From Streptomyces sp. WAC05374 (lineage in GTDB: Bacteria > Actinomycetota > Actinomycetes > Streptomycetales > Streptomycetaceae), in the NCBI RefSeq assembly GCF_004353505.1, contig NZ_SMNQ01000011.1, positions 62,001 to 126,000 of the forward strand: a stretch of 64,000 nucleotides of DNA, given 5' to 3'. The position numbers and the translations under genes are program-made. Positions 24,234 through 33,802 of this stretch are shown here, in pieces. The notes beneath the pieces are model-generated. The model was not told the DNA's origin. It ran no database searches and was given only the letters and a program-made list of their open reading frames with translations. How positions within the stretch are numbered: position 1 is the first letter of the stretch; every line of letters starts with the position of its first letter.

Positions 24234-25034
24234 TCAGTAGCGCTGGTTCAGGTAGCCCAGCAGCTCCTCGTGGAGCAGCCCGTTCGACGCCGCCGCGTTC
24301 CCGCTGTGCGGGCCCGGCTCCCCGTCCAGGCCGGTGAACGTGCCGCCCGCCTCCTGCACCACGATCGCGGGCGCCGCCATGTCCCACAGCGACAGCTCCG
24401 GCTCCGCGCAGATGTCCACCGAGCCCTCCGCGACCATCATGTACGGCCAGAAGTCGCCGTAGCCGCGCGTCCGCCAGCACGCGCGCGTGAGGTCCAGGAA
24501 CCCGTCCAGCCGGCCCTGCTCCTCCCAGCCGCTCAGCGAGGAGTACGCGAACGAGGCGTCCGACAGCTCCGCCACCTTCGACACCTGGACGCGGGTCGCC
24601 GACGCCAGGCTCCGCCCCGTGTACGCGCCCAGCCCCTTCGCCGCCCACCAGCGGCGGCCCAGCGCCGGTGCCGACACGACGCCCACCACTGGCTGGAAGC
24701 CGCCGGGACCCGCCTCCATCAGCGCGATCAGCGTCGCCCACACGGGCACCCCGCGCACGTAGTTCTTGGTGCCGTCGATCGGGTCGACCACCCAGCGGCG
24801 CGGGCCGGTGCCCTCGACGCCGTACTCCTCGCCCAGGATCGCGTCGCGCGGCCGTGCCCGCTGCAGGTGGCCCCGGATCAGCTCCTCGGCCGCCTTGTCC
24901 GCCTCGCTCACCGGCGTCATGTCGGGCTTGGTCTCGACCTTCAGGTCGAGGGCCCGGAACCGGTCCATGGTGGCGGCGTCGGCGGCATCCGCGAGGACGT
25001 GGGCGAGACGCAGATCATCGTGGTAATCGGCCAT
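24234..25034 (-). CDS. hisN: Histidinol-phosphate phosphatase, inositol-monophosphatase family
   Basis: 266 residues. Metal-site motifs are GEEYG (about 70), WVVDPIDGTKNY (about 82-93) and LWDMAAPAIVVQEAGG (about 205-220). These define the Li-sensitive, Mg-dependent IMPase superfamily. The type is that of the actinobacterial HisN, which dephosphorylates L-histidinol phosphate in histidine biosynthesis. An inositol phosphatase role cannot be excluded from sequence alone. ATG 25034 follows TAGAGT (25041-25046, minus strand) by exactly 6 nt with no Shine-Dalgarno, so it is probably leaderless. Confidence 0.85.
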   Translation of the reverse strand: MADYHDDLRLAHVLADAADAATMDRFRALDLKVETKPDMTPVSEADKAAEELIRGHLQRARPRDAILGEEYGVEGTGPRRWVVDPIDGTKNYVRGVPVWATLIALMEAGPGGFQPVVGVVSAPALGRRWWAAKGLGAYTGRSLASATRVQVSKVAELSDASFAYSSLSGWEEQGRLDGFLDLTRACWRTRGYGDFWPYMMVAEGSVDICAEPELSLWDMAAPAIVVQEAGGTFTGLDGEPGPHSGNAAASNGLLHEELLGYLNQRY

Positions 25035-25158
25035 GGGGCGACTCTATCCCGGGGGATCGGCGGCTTCAGCAGGGCCTATTGACAGTCCGTGGCCGCCCGT
25101 CAACTCTGAGCGCTAAGCCGAGGCGACGGCCCGGCAGGCGACGGCCTGGGAGGCGACG

Positions 25159-25800
25159 ATGCCCACCGCCCGAGAAGCACTGCTGAACGCGGCCACGGCG
25201 GCGCTCGCGGCACTGCCCTGGCCGGCGATACGGATGGTCGACGTGGCGTCCGCCGCGGGGGTCTCCCGGCAGACCCTCTACAACGAGTTCGGCAGCAAGG
25301 AGGGGCTCGCCCGCGCCCTGGTGCGGCGCGAGGCCGACGCCTATCTGTACGGGGTCGAGGGCGCCCTGCGGGCCCGGTCGGACGCGACCGAGCGGCTCGT
25401 CTCGGTCGCCGAGTGGACCGTCGGCGAGGCGTACGCGCGTCCGCTGCTGCGCGCCCTGCTCACCGGCTGCTGGGGCGACCGGCTGCCCGCGCCCCGCCCC
25501 GCGCCCGTCCGCCACCGGGCGCCGGCCGGGCCCCCGGCGCAGCGCCGTGCCGACGGCGGGGCGCCGGAGCCGGGTGAACTGGTGGCGGCCGTACGGGAGC
25601 GGTCGCGAACCGCCCTGGGGCAGGGCAACCGGGGCGGGGAGGCGGGCGGGGACGGGACGGGCGACGACGCCCTGGAGGCAGCCTGCGAAGTGGCGGTGCG
25701 GCTGGCCCTGTCGTACGTGGTCGCGCCGGGCCCGGGGGACGTGGGCTCGCTGCTGCGCCGGGTGCTCAGTGCGACGAGCCCGACAACTGGAGGCCGATGA
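25159..25800 (+). CDS. TetR-family transcriptional regulator
   Basis: 213 residues. N-terminal helix-turn-helix (VASAAGVSRQTLYNEFGSKEGL, read here as VASAAGV then SRQTLYNEF) within residues 27-49. The C-terminal ligand domain contains a Pro/Gly/Arg-rich insertion (about 115-175) unusual for the family. GGGAGG sits 5 nt before ATG 25159. Its 3' end overlaps the convergent SMR exporter gene by 35 bp. A regulator facing an exporter tail-to-tail suggests it controls that gene, though direct repression would need a site near 26090-26160. Confidence 0.85.
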   Translation: MPTAREALLNAATAALAALPWPAIRMVDVASAAGVSRQTLYNEFGSKEGLARALVRREADAYLYGVEGALRARSDATERLVSVAEWTVGEAYARPLLRALLTGCWGDRLPAPRPAPVRHRAPAGPPAQRRADGGAPEPGELVAAVRERSRTALGQGNRGGEAGGDGTGDDALEAACEVAVRLALSYVVAPGPGDVGSLLRRVLSATSPTTGGR

Positions 25801-26089
25801 CGCCGAAGATCACCAGCGAGATCGAGATGATCTTCAGGGTGGAGACCAGGTCGCCCAGGAAGATCATTCCGTAGATGGCCGTGCCCGCCGCGCCGATGCC
25901 CGTCCACACCGCGTACGCGGGCCCGACGTCCAGCTTCCGCAGGGACAGGGTGAGCAGGCCGAAGCTGCCGAGGGCGAAGCAGGCGAACGCGACCGTGGGC
26001 CACAGCCGGGTGAAGCCGTGGGACAGCTTGAGGCAGACGGCGAAACCCGTCTCCAGGAAACCGGCGACAATCACCAGCAGCCACGCCAT
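25766..26089 (-). CDS. SMR-family exporter, SugE/Gdx-like
   Basis: 107 residues, four transmembrane helices (about 2-20, 30-48, 57-77, 84-102). Glu13 in AGFLETGFAV is the essential SMR carboxylate. The segments HGFTRLWPT and PAYAVWTGIGAAGTAIYG match the SugE/Gdx branch (guanidinium or quaternary ammonium export) rather than EmrE. It works as a dimer in the membrane with proton antiport. ATG 26089 has GGGAGG 8 nt upstream; an in-frame start 60 nt earlier lacks this. No guanidine riboswitch was recognised in the 145 bp upstream. Confidence 0.88.
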   Translation of the reverse strand: MAWLLVIVAGFLETGFAVCLKLSHGFTRLWPTVAFACFALGSFGLLTLSLRKLDVGPAYAVWTGIGAAGTAIYGMIFLGDLVSTLKIISISLVIFGVIGLQLSGSSH

Positions 26090-26234
26090 CGTCAGTGCCT
26101 CCCGCGTCGGTGACCTCGGTGAGTGATGTCGGTGACTGCTTCGTGTCACTTGGTGCGATTATGCACTTACCGGCCCGAGCCATTCGCGGAAGAGCGCGAC
26201 TCGCCCGCCGTGGCGTCGCCGGTCGCGTCGCCCG

Positions 26235-27248
26235 TCAGTCGCCCTCGCGCCGCTCGCGCGTGGCGAGCAGCCGCCGCAGCGACAGCAGCCGCGCCGGATC
26301 GGCGTGGCCCTCCTCGACCCAGGCGTCCAGCGCGCAGTCCTGCTCGTCGTGGCTGCACGCGCGCGGGCACCCCTCCGTGCCCGGCTCCAGGTCCGGGAAG
26401 GCGTGGATGACCCGCGACGGGTCCACGTGGTTCAGCCCGAAGGACCGCACGCCCGGGGTGTCGATGACCCACCCGTCGGCCCGGTGCAGCGGGAGGGCCA
26501 GCGCCGAGGTGGTGGTGTGCCGGCCACGGCCCGTCACCGCGTTGACCAGGCCGGTGCTCCTGCGCCTGTCCTCCGGCACCAGGGCGTTGACCAGGGTCGT
26601 CTTGCCGACGCCCGAGTGGCCGACGAAGGCGGTGGTGCGGCCGTCCAGGTGCTCGCGGACCCGGTCGGCGGCGGTGTGGCCGTCGTACAGCTCGTCCTGG
26701 CTCGTCACGACGTACGGGATGTCGAGCGCGCCGTACAGCTCCAGCAGCTTCTCGGGCGGGGCCAGGTCCGACTTGGTGAGCACCAGCAGCGGCTCCAGGC
26801 CGCCGTCGTACGCCGCGACCAGGCACCGGTCGATCAGCCGGGGGCGCGGCTCGGGGTCGGCCAGGGCGGTGACGATGGCGAGCTGGTCGGCGTTGGCGAC
26901 GACGACCCGCTCGTAGGGATCGTCGTCGTCGGCCGTGCGGCGCAGCACCGAGGCGCGCTCCTCGATGCGGACGATCCGCGCGAGGGTGTCCTTCTTGCCG
27001 GACAGGTCGCCGACCAGGGAGACCCGGTCGCCGACGACGGCGGCCTTGCGGCCCAGCTCCCGGGCCTTCATCGCCATGACCGTACGGTCCTCGACGAGGC
27101 AGGTCAGCCGGCCGCGGTCCACGGTGAGGACCATGCCCTCGGCGGCGTCCTCGTGCTTGGGGCGGATGTTGGTGCGGGGCCGGTTGCCCTTGCGGTTGGG
27201 ACGGGAACGGATGTCGTCCTCGTCGGTGTGCTTGCCGTAGCGGCGCAT
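26235..27248 (-). CDS. rsgA: Ribosome small-subunit maturation GTPase RsgA
   Basis: 337 residues. A basic N-terminal tail and OB fold precede a circularly permuted GTPase: G4 (LTKSD, about 157) comes before G1 (GHSGVGKTT, about 208) and G3 (DTPGVRSFG, about 265), and the C-terminal zinc domain carries CPRACSHDEQDC with its Cys/His ligands. This order is diagnostic for RsgA/YjeQ, which checks late 30S assembly. It starts 4 nt after the aroA stop, so the two form an operon. Confidence 0.95.
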   Translation of the reverse strand: MRRYGKHTDEDDIRSRPNRKGNRPRTNIRPKHEDAAEGMVLTVDRGRLTCLVEDRTVMAMKARELGRKAAVVGDRVSLVGDLSGKKDTLARIVRIEERASVLRRTADDDDPYERVVVANADQLAIVTALADPEPRPRLIDRCLVAAYDGGLEPLLVLTKSDLAPPEKLLELYGALDIPYVVTSQDELYDGHTAADRVREHLDGRTTAFVGHSGVGKTTLVNALVPEDRRRSTGLVNAVTGRGRHTTTSALALPLHRADGWVIDTPGVRSFGLNHVDPSRVIHAFPDLEPGTEGCPRACSHDEQDCALDAWVEEGHADPARLLSLRRLLATRERREGD

Positions 27249-27252
27249 GTCG

Positions 27253-28569
27253 TCAGGCCTCGAGCATTCCGGTCCACATCTGCGGGAAGTCCGGCAGGGT
27301 CTTCGCGGTCGTCGCGACGTTCTCGATCTCCACGCCCGCCACCGCGAGCCCGATGACCGATCCGGCCGTCGCCATCCGGTGGTCGTCGTACGTGTGGAAC
27401 ACCCCGCCGTGCAGCGGGCGCGGGCGGATGTGCAGCCCGTCGGCCGTCTCGGTGACGTCGCCGCCCAGTTCGTTGATCTCCTTGGTGAGCGCGGCCAGCC
27501 GGTCCGTCTCGTGCAGGCGCAGGTGGGCGACGCCGCGCAGCGTGGAGGGCGAGTCGGCGAGGGCCGCGACCGCCGCGATGCCGGGCGTCAGCTCGCCGAC
27601 CTCGCTCAGGTCCACGTCGATGCCGTGGACGGTGCCCGTTCCGGTGAAGGTCAGGCCCTGCTCGGTGAGCTCGCAGGAGCCACCCATCTCGGTGAAGATC
27701 TCCCGCAGCGCGTCACCGGGCTGGGTGGTGCGCTCGGGCCAGTCGGGGATGGTGACCCGGCCGCCGGTCACCAGCGCGGCGGCCAGGAACGGCTGGGCGT
27801 TGGACAGGTCGGGCTCGACCGTCAGGTCACGGCCGAGCAGCGCGGAGGGGGAGACCCGCCACACGTTCGGCTCGCCGCCGGTCTCGGGCTCGTCGACCTG
27901 GGCGCCGACCGCGCGCAGCATGTCGACGGTCATCCGGATGTGCGGCATCGAGGGCAGCCTGGCGCCGGTGTGCCGCACCTCCACGCCCTGGTTGAAGCGC
28001 GGCGCGGACAGCAGCAGCGCGCTGACGAACTGGGACGACGAGGAGGCGTCGATCTCCACCGGACCGCCCTCCAGCGCCCCCGCGCCGTGCACGGTCATCG
28101 GCAGCGCGCCGCGCGCCTCGTCGTCGATCCGGGCGCCCAGGACGCGCAGGGCGTCGATGACCCCGTGCAGCGGGCGCTCGTAGGAACGCGGGTCGCCGTC
28201 GAAGCGGACCGGGCCGGTGGCGAGCGCCGCGACCGGCGGCAGGAAGCGCATGACCGTTCCGGCGTTGCCGACGTCGATGGTGGCCGGGCCGTGCAGGCCC
28301 GCCGGGATGACCCGCCACCGCTCGCCCGTGCCGTCCGGGCCCACGCCCTCCTCGATGCCGACGCCCATGGTGCGCAGGGCCTCCGCCATCAGCAGGGTGT
28401 CGCGGGAGCGCAGCGGGTGGCGCAGCCAGCCGGGCTCGGAGGCGAGCGCCGCGAGCACCAGGGCCCGGTTGGTGACCGACTTGGACCCGGGCACGGTGAC
28501 GGTCGCGTCCACGGCACCGCGTGCGTACGGGGCCGGCCAGAGATCGAGCTGTGCGGGGGTTTCGGTCAT
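27253..28569 (-). CDS. aroA: 3-phosphoshikimate 1-carboxyvinyltransferase (EPSP synthase)
   Basis: 438 residues. Substrate-binding motifs are the N-terminal VPGSKSVTNRALVLAAL, GNAGTVMRFLPP (about 100) and the C-terminal HETDRLAAL and DDHRMATAG. All are intact, so this is the sixth shikimate-pathway step (shikimate-3-phosphate plus PEP to EPSP). ATG 28569 is set by GAGGGG 2-3 nt upstream within the longer open frame. rsgA follows after 4 nt. Confidence 0.96.
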   Translation of the reverse strand: MTETPAQLDLWPAPYARGAVDATVTVPGSKSVTNRALVLAALASEPGWLRHPLRSRDTLLMAEALRTMGVGIEEGVGPDGTGERWRVIPAGLHGPATIDVGNAGTVMRFLPPVAALATGPVRFDGDPRSYERPLHGVIDALRVLGARIDDEARGALPMTVHGAGALEGGPVEIDASSSSQFVSALLLSAPRFNQGVEVRHTGARLPSMPHIRMTVDMLRAVGAQVDEPETGGEPNVWRVSPSALLGRDLTVEPDLSNAQPFLAAALVTGGRVTIPDWPERTTQPGDALREIFTEMGGSCELTEQGLTFTGTGTVHGIDVDLSEVGELTPGIAAVAALADSPSTLRGVAHLRLHETDRLAALTKEINELGGDVTETADGLHIRPRPLHGGVFHTYDDHRMATAGSVIGLAVAGVEIENVATTAKTLPDFPQMWTGMLEA

Positions 28570-28700
28570 GCCCCTCACTTTAGACGGGGCAAGTGGTCAC
28601 GGCCGATCACGGACCGAGCAGGCGGGGCCCCCATCGGTCGCCATGGGTTCGTACGGGAGTGCGGCGGGCGCACGGACGGGCGCGCGGCCGCGCCCGCACG

Positions 28701-29393
28701 TCACAGGCCGAGCAGCCAGCGGCCGCCGCCGATCAGCGAGCAGAGCGAGACCGCGTGGAAGAGGAACAGCCACAGTGCCGCCGGCACGTGCGTGAGCCGC
28801 GAGAGCTGGTCGGCGTCCGAGTCGGGCGCCCCGCCGCGCCGCCGCTTCGCCTGGAGCTCGAACACCGGGCGTACCCCGCCCACCAGCAGGAACCACACCG
28901 CGCCGTACGCGAAGGCCGACTGGACGTCCGGCCCCGTGAGCCAGGACACCAGCAGGAACGCCGCACCCGTCACGACGACGGTGAGCGCCCCGTACGCGTT
29001 GCGGATCATCACCAGCATGGCCAGCAGCAGGGCCGTGGCGATCCACAGCAGCAGGGTGATCCGGTGCGCGGCCAGCAGCCAGGCGCCGCCGAGGCCGAGC
29101 AGGGAGGGGGCGGTGTAGCCGGCGGCGGCCGTCAGGATCATGCCCAGACCGGTGGGCTTCCCCCGGCTGACGGTCAGGCCGCTGGTGTCCGAGTGCAGCC
29201 GGATGCCGTCGAGGCGGCGGCCCGTGACCAGCGCGATCAGCCCGTGGCCGCCCTCGTGGGCGATGGTGATGGCGTTGCGCGAGACGCGCCACACCCGGTA
29301 CGGGGCGGTCACGGCGAGGGCGGCCGCGGCGGTGACGGCGACGAGCCACAGGTCCGGGGCGGGCTGGGTACCGAGGATGTCGGTGCTGGCCAT
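28701..29393 (-). CDS. M50-type membrane zinc metallopeptidase
   Basis: 230 residues with HEGGH (residues 46-50) inside the second hydrophobic region and about five to six transmembrane helices. The M50B-like fold resembles site-2 proteases. No PDZ domain. The second zinc ligand of S2P (NxxPxxxxDG) is not clearly present, so activity is less certain. In the family these act on membrane-bound substrates. It stands alone, divergent from the SRAP gene across 51 bp. The 130-bp gap to aroA shows no element I recognise. Confidence 0.8.
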   Translation of the reverse strand: MASTDILGTQPAPDLWLVAVTAAAALAVTAPYRVWRVSRNAITIAHEGGHGLIALVTGRRLDGIRLHSDTSGLTVSRGKPTGLGMILTAAAGYTAPSLLGLGGAWLLAAHRITLLLWIATALLLAMLVMIRNAYGALTVVVTGAAFLLVSWLTGPDVQSAFAYGAVWFLLVGGVRPVFELQAKRRRGGAPDSDADQLSRLTHVPAALWLFLFHAVSLCSLIGGGRWLLGL

Positions 29394-29444
29394 TTCTCGG
29401 ACGGCTCCTTATGGTGTCGGTGGCACGTGGCAATGTGGGCAAGT

Positions 29445-30266
29445 ATGTGCGGACGTTATGCGGCGAGTCGTGGGCCCGAGGACCTGACCGGACTGTTCGG
29501 GATAGAGAAGTGGGAGCCGCGGGAGACCCTGGCCCCCGACTGGAACGTGGCCCCGACCAAAGAGGTGTACGCGGTCCTCGAGCGCCCCCTCAAGGACAAG
29601 GACGCGGATCACCGCCGTCCGGTTCGGCAGCTCCGCGTGCTGAAGTGGGGCCTCGTGCCGTCCTGGTCGAAGTCCCCGGAGGGCGCCGCCCGCATGATCA
29701 ACGCCCGCGCGGAGACGGTCCACGAGAAGCCGTCCTTCCGGCAGGCGTTCACCAGCCGCCGGTGCATCCTCCCCGCCGACGGCTACTACGAGTGGGTCAC
29801 CGGCGCCGCCGAGCGGGAGCTGGAGGAGCAGGGCAGGAAGAAGCGGCCCCGCAAGCAGCCGTACTTCGTCACCCCCGCCGACGGGTCGGTCTTCGCCATG
29901 GCCGGGCTGTACGAGTTCTGGCGCGACCCCACCCTGCCGGCGGACCACCCCAGGGCGTGGTGGGCCACCTGCTCGGTGATCACCACCGACGCCGACACCG
30001 ATCCGCTCGGCGTGGCCCCGGCCGAGGGCCCCCGCTCGCTGGCCGACATCCATCCGCGCATGCCGCTGATGCTGACCCCCGACCGGTGGGACGCCTGGCT
30101 GGATCCCGCCCGCACCGACCCGGACGACCTGCGCTCCCTGCTCGGCCCGCCGCCCGCCGGGCTGATGCGCGCCCACCCGGTCGCCACCGCCGTCAGCAAC
30201 GTCCGCAACAACGGCCCCGAGCTGCGCGAGGAAATCGCCGCCCCCGAGGAGGCGACGCTCTTCTGA
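29445..30266 (+). CDS. SOS-response-associated peptidase (SRAP/HMCES/YedK)
   Basis: 273 residues. MCGRY at the start places catalytic Cys2 at the N-terminus after Met removal. WNVAPT, GLVPSW, NARAET, the active-site Glu in ILPADGYYEW (about 108) and His in IHPRMP (about 202) are all present. The protein crosslinks to abasic sites in single-stranded DNA through Cys2, protecting them. ATG 29445 is fixed by the requirement for Cys at position 2. No Shine-Dalgarno is visible, so translation may be leaderless. Confidence 0.94.
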   Translation: MCGRYAASRGPEDLTGLFGIEKWEPRETLAPDWNVAPTKEVYAVLERPLKDKDADHRRPVRQLRVLKWGLVPSWSKSPEGAARMINARAETVHEKPSFRQAFTSRRCILPADGYYEWVTGAAERELEEQGRKKRPRKQPYFVTPADGSVFAMAGLYEFWRDPTLPADHPRAWWATCSVITTDADTDPLGVAPAEGPRSLADIHPRMPLMLTPDRWDAWLDPARTDPDDLRSLLGPPPAGLMRAHPVATAVSNVRNNGPELREEIAAPEEATLF

Positions 30267-30291
30267 CCCCGGCGCACGGCAGGATGGCCGC

Positions 30292-30930
30292 GTGACCACC
30301 ACCGAAACCGTTCCGACCGGCCTCGGGGACGCCCGCATCACCTGGTACGCGGCGGACGGCGCCGCCCGTCTCGTCCTGGCCCTCGGCCACGGCGCCGGAG
30401 GCGGCGTCGAGGCCCGCGACCTCCGGGCGCTCGCCGCGGCCCTGCCCGCCACCGGGGTGACCGTCGCGCTGGTCGAGCAGCCCTGGCGGGTCGCCGGCAA
30501 GAAGCTGGCCCCCGCGCCCAAGCGGCTCGACGAGGGCTGGCGCGACCTGTGGCCGGCGCTGCGCGCGGCCGGCCCGCCCGTGGTGGCCGGCGGCCGCAGC
30601 GCCGGCGCCCGGGTGGCCTGCCGCACCGCCCGGGAGCTGGGCGCCCACGCCGTGCTCGCCCTGTCGTTCCCGCTCCACCCGCCCGGCAGGCCCGAGAGCT
30701 CCCGGGCGGACGAGCTGCTGGGCGCCGGGGTGCCCACGCTCGTGGTCCAGGGCGGCAACGACCCGTTCGGCAGGCCGGAGGAGTTCCCCGCCGGCGAGCA
30801 CGAGCTGGTCGAGGTGCCGTTCGGCGACCACGGGTTCGCCGTGCCCAAGCGGGCGCCCGTGACCCAGGAACAGGCGCTGGAGGTGATCACCGGGGCGGTC
30901 GTGGCATGGACCCGGGCGCTGCGGGAATGA
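30292..30930 (+). CDS. Alpha/beta hydrolase (KANL3/Tex30-like)
   Basis: 212 residues, a minimal alpha/beta-hydrolase fold: LGHGAGGG oxyanion turn (about 31), nucleophile Ser in GGRSAGARVA (about 103), acid Asp in VVQGGNDPFG (about 158) and His in FGDHGFAVPK (about 182). Substrate unknown. GTG 30292 follows CAGGAT by 6 nt, suggesting a leaderless mRNA. Its stop codon overlaps the -35 element of a SigR-type promoter for the next gene. Confidence 0.83.
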   Translation: MTTTETVPTGLGDARITWYAADGAARLVLALGHGAGGGVEARDLRALAAALPATGVTVALVEQPWRVAGKKLAPAPKRLDEGWRDLWPALRAAGPPVVAGGRSAGARVACRTARELGAHAVLALSFPLHPPGRPESSRADELLGAGVPTLVVQGGNDPFGRPEEFPAGEHELVEVPFGDHGFAVPKRAPVTQEQALEVITGAVVAWTRALRE

Positions 30931-30950
30931 CGGACGGCCCACCCGGTGTT
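30923..30950 (+). promoter_or_regulatory. SigR-type (thiol-stress) promoter of sigR-rsrA
   Basis: GGGAAT (30923-30928) and GTT (30948-30950) with 19 nt between GGAAT and GTT. This fits the SigR consensus GGAAT-N18/19-GTT and the known autoregulated p2 promoter of sigR. It overlaps the end of the hydrolase gene, and a start near 30957 allows translation from ATG 30999. A -10-like TATTCT at 31144-31149 could be the constitutive, shorter-transcript promoter. Confidence 0.7.
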
Positions 30951-31199
30951 GTGACGAGCGTCGGTGAGAGAGAAGAGCCAGGAGAGGGAGTCCGTCGCAT
31001 GGGTTCGACCATCTGCCCGAGCCGGTCGCAGTCCGCCACTGAGCTGGACTGGACCGTGCTGCCGGCGGCCAGGACCGCCCCTGGCCTGACGGGCCGTGCT
31101 CCGGGCGGGAAGAATCGGCAGGACCTGTCCCCGGAAGGTCGACTATTCTCCGATTCGAGCGGGTCCGCACTCGGTCTCGCCGCCGCAGCGCTGGAGGAG

Positions 31200-31852
<653 letters not shown>

Positions 31853-31856
<4 letters not shown>

Positions 31857-32152
31857 GCTGCGGAGAGCCGCACGAGACGGACTGCTCGGAGGTCCTGGAC
31901 CACCTCTATGAGTTCCTCGACCGCGAGATGCCCGACAGTGACTGCACCAAGTTCGAGGTGCACTTCGAGGAGTGCTCCCCGTGCCTGGAGAAGTACGGGC
32001 TGGAACAGGCCGTGAAGAAGCTGGTCAAGCGGTGCTGCGGACACGACGACGTCCCGTCGGACCTGCGGGCCAAGGTCATGGGCCGGATCGAACTGATCCG
32101 GTCGGGGGAGACCGTGCCCGACCACGACGTGACGGCCGCGACCCAGGAGTAG
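31853..32152 (+). CDS. rsrA: Redox-sensing anti-sigma factor RsrA
   Basis: 99 residues, a zinc-associated anti-sigma (ZAS) factor. C11, H37, C41 and C44 form the HxxxCxxC zinc/trigger-disulfide site. C3, C31, C61 and C62 are also conserved at the positions known for RsrA. Oxidation forms a disulfide, expels zinc and frees SigR. The ATG overlaps the sigR stop (ATGA), coupling 1:1 synthesis. A T-tailed terminator follows. Confidence 0.95.
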
Positions 32153-32165
32153 ACGCGCGTCCCAC

Positions 32166-32209
32166 GGGGTGCGTCGCGTGCGTACGCGGCGCGCCCCTTC
32201 TCCATTTTC
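32166..32209 (+). terminator. Terminator after sigR-rsrA
   Basis: 13-bp stem (32166-32178 with 32185-32197, two G-U pairs) followed by TTCTCCATTTT. Confidence 0.65.
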
Positions 32210-32347
32210 CGGGCCATATGCCTCTCATCACCCGAAGGTGCTAATCGGCTTTGTCCAGCCGCCACGCCGCGGCCAACTCGTTAGCCTGACGGTCCACTTG
32301 GCCTTGGCCTTGGCCGACAGGGGACTCGACGGGACTGCGGGGAGACG

Positions 32348-33802
32348 GTGGTGGGCATTCCGGCAGCGGCGCGCGCGTACATCGCCGGAGCCGTCTCGTG
32401 CGCCGTCGTGTGCGCGCTCCCGGCACTCACGCCCGGCGCCCAGACCCCCTGGCGCGCCCTCGCCCTCCTCGCCGCGCTCTACGCCCTGTGCGAGTGGCCC
32501 GCCCGCTGCCCCCTCCTCGGCAGGATGCTCGGCTCCGAGTCCGTTCCGGTCGGTGCCGGATCGTTCTTTCCCGTGCTGCTCGCCGCCGCCCTGCTGCTGC
32601 CGCCGCCCGCGGCCGCCCTCGCCGCCGTGCCGGGCGCGCTGGTCTCCCGCGTCGAGCGGCGGCCCGCCACGCCGCGCCGGATCTGGCGCGCCGCGCAGCT
32701 CGCCCTCGCCACCTGGGCGGCCGCGCACACCTCCGTACTGCTCGGCGGGCCCGCCGGGGTCGCCGCCTGCGCCTTCCCGTCCGTACTGCTGCCGGCCGGC
32801 GCCGCCGCGCTCGCCTTCTGCCTGGTGGTCACCGCCCTCGACGGCGGCATCCTGGCCACCGCCGAACGGGTGCCGGTGCGCGCCGCCTGGCGCGGACTGC
32901 TGCCCCGCGCACTCGCCCCGCACGCCGTGCACGGACTCGTCGGGCTGATGATGGCCGTGCTGTGGCGCAGCCCGTACGGCTGGCCCGCGGCCCTGTTCGT
33001 CATGCTGCCCATGTACGTCTCCTGCTGGATGTACGCCCAGTACCACCGCGAGCACGCCGCCCACCAGGCCACCGTCCGGGCGCTCGTCCAGGCCGTCGAC
33101 ATCAAGGACGCCTACACCCGGGGCCACAGTGAACGGGTCGGTCACGCCTCGGTGCTCATCGCCCGTGAACTGGGCATGGACGAGGCCCGGCTGGACGTGA
33201 TCCGGTTCGCCGGCATCCTGCACGACGTCGGCAAGCTGGGCGTTCCGACGCGGGTCCTGCGCAAGGACGGGCCGCTGACGCCGGAGGAGCGGCGGGTGAT
33301 CGAGCTGCACCCCGAGTACGGGCACGAGATCGTGCGCGGCATCGGGTTCCTGGGCGAGGCGCGGGAGGCGATCCTCCACCACCACGAGCGGATGGACGGC
33401 AGCGGATACCCCTACGGGCTGAGCGGCGACCGCATCCCGGAGGCAGCGCGGGTGGTCGCCGTCGCGGACGCGTTCGACGCGATGACCTCGACCCGCTCCT
33501 ACCGCAGGGCCAGGCCCGTGGCGACCGCGGTGGCGGAGCTGGAGCGGTGCGCGGGGCGCCAGTTCGACCCCCGGATGGTCCGCGCCCTGGTCCGCGCGCT
33601 CGACCGGCACGGCTGGGGCACACCGGTCACCGCCGACGAGCCCCCCACCGTGGCCGCCCCCGCCCCCGCATCCGGTACCGCCCCCGCCCCCGGGGCCCGG
33701 GCGGGTGTGCGCCCCGAGACCCCGGCCCGCCCGCGCGGAAACGTCCCGGCGGGGCGCCGCCCGGCCACCGGCCACGGCCCCGCCCGGGGCGGCGGCCGGT
33801 GA
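32348..33802 (+). CDS. Membrane HD-GYP domain protein (c-di-GMP phosphodiesterase type)
   Basis: 484 residues. The N-terminal half has about six transmembrane helices (to about residue 230). The HD-GYP domain (about 240-410) is intact: HSERVGH, LHDVGKLGVP, HPEYGHEIV, HHHERMDGSGYP and DAFDAMTS. All metal ligands and the GYP motif that defines c-di-GMP hydrolysis are present. The tail of about 75 residues is Pro/Ala-rich and disordered. GTG 32348 has GGGGAG 3-4 nt upstream. The GTGA overlap with the next gene shows translational coupling to a second, degenerate copy. Confidence 0.9.
   Translation: MVGIPAAARAYIAGAVSCAVVCALPALTPGAQTPWRALALLAALYALCEWPARCPLLGRMLGSESVPVGAGSFFPVLLAAALLLPPPAAALAAVPGALVSRVERRPATPRRIWRAAQLALATWAAAHTSVLLGGPAGVAACAFPSVLLPAGAAALAFCLVVTALDGGILATAERVPVRAAWRGLLPRALAPHAVHGLVGLMMAVLWRSPYGWPAALFVMLPMYVSCWMYAQYHREHAAHQATVRALVQAVDIKDAYTRGHSERVGHASVLIARELGMDEARLDVIRFAGILHDVGKLGVPTRVLRKDGPLTPEERRVIELHPEYGHEIVRGIGFLGEAREAILHHHERMDGSGYPYGLSGDRIPEAARVVAVADAFDAMTSTRSYRRARPVATAVAELERCAGRQFDPRMVRALVRALDRHGWGTPVTADEPPTVAAPAPASGTAPAPGARAGVRPETPARPRGNVPAGRRPATGHGPARGGGR

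Noticed and set aside
26090..26234. Guanidine riboswitch before the SugE-like gene
   Set aside because: I looked for the conserved ACGR-type motifs and found none; repeats of TCGGTGAC are the only pattern.
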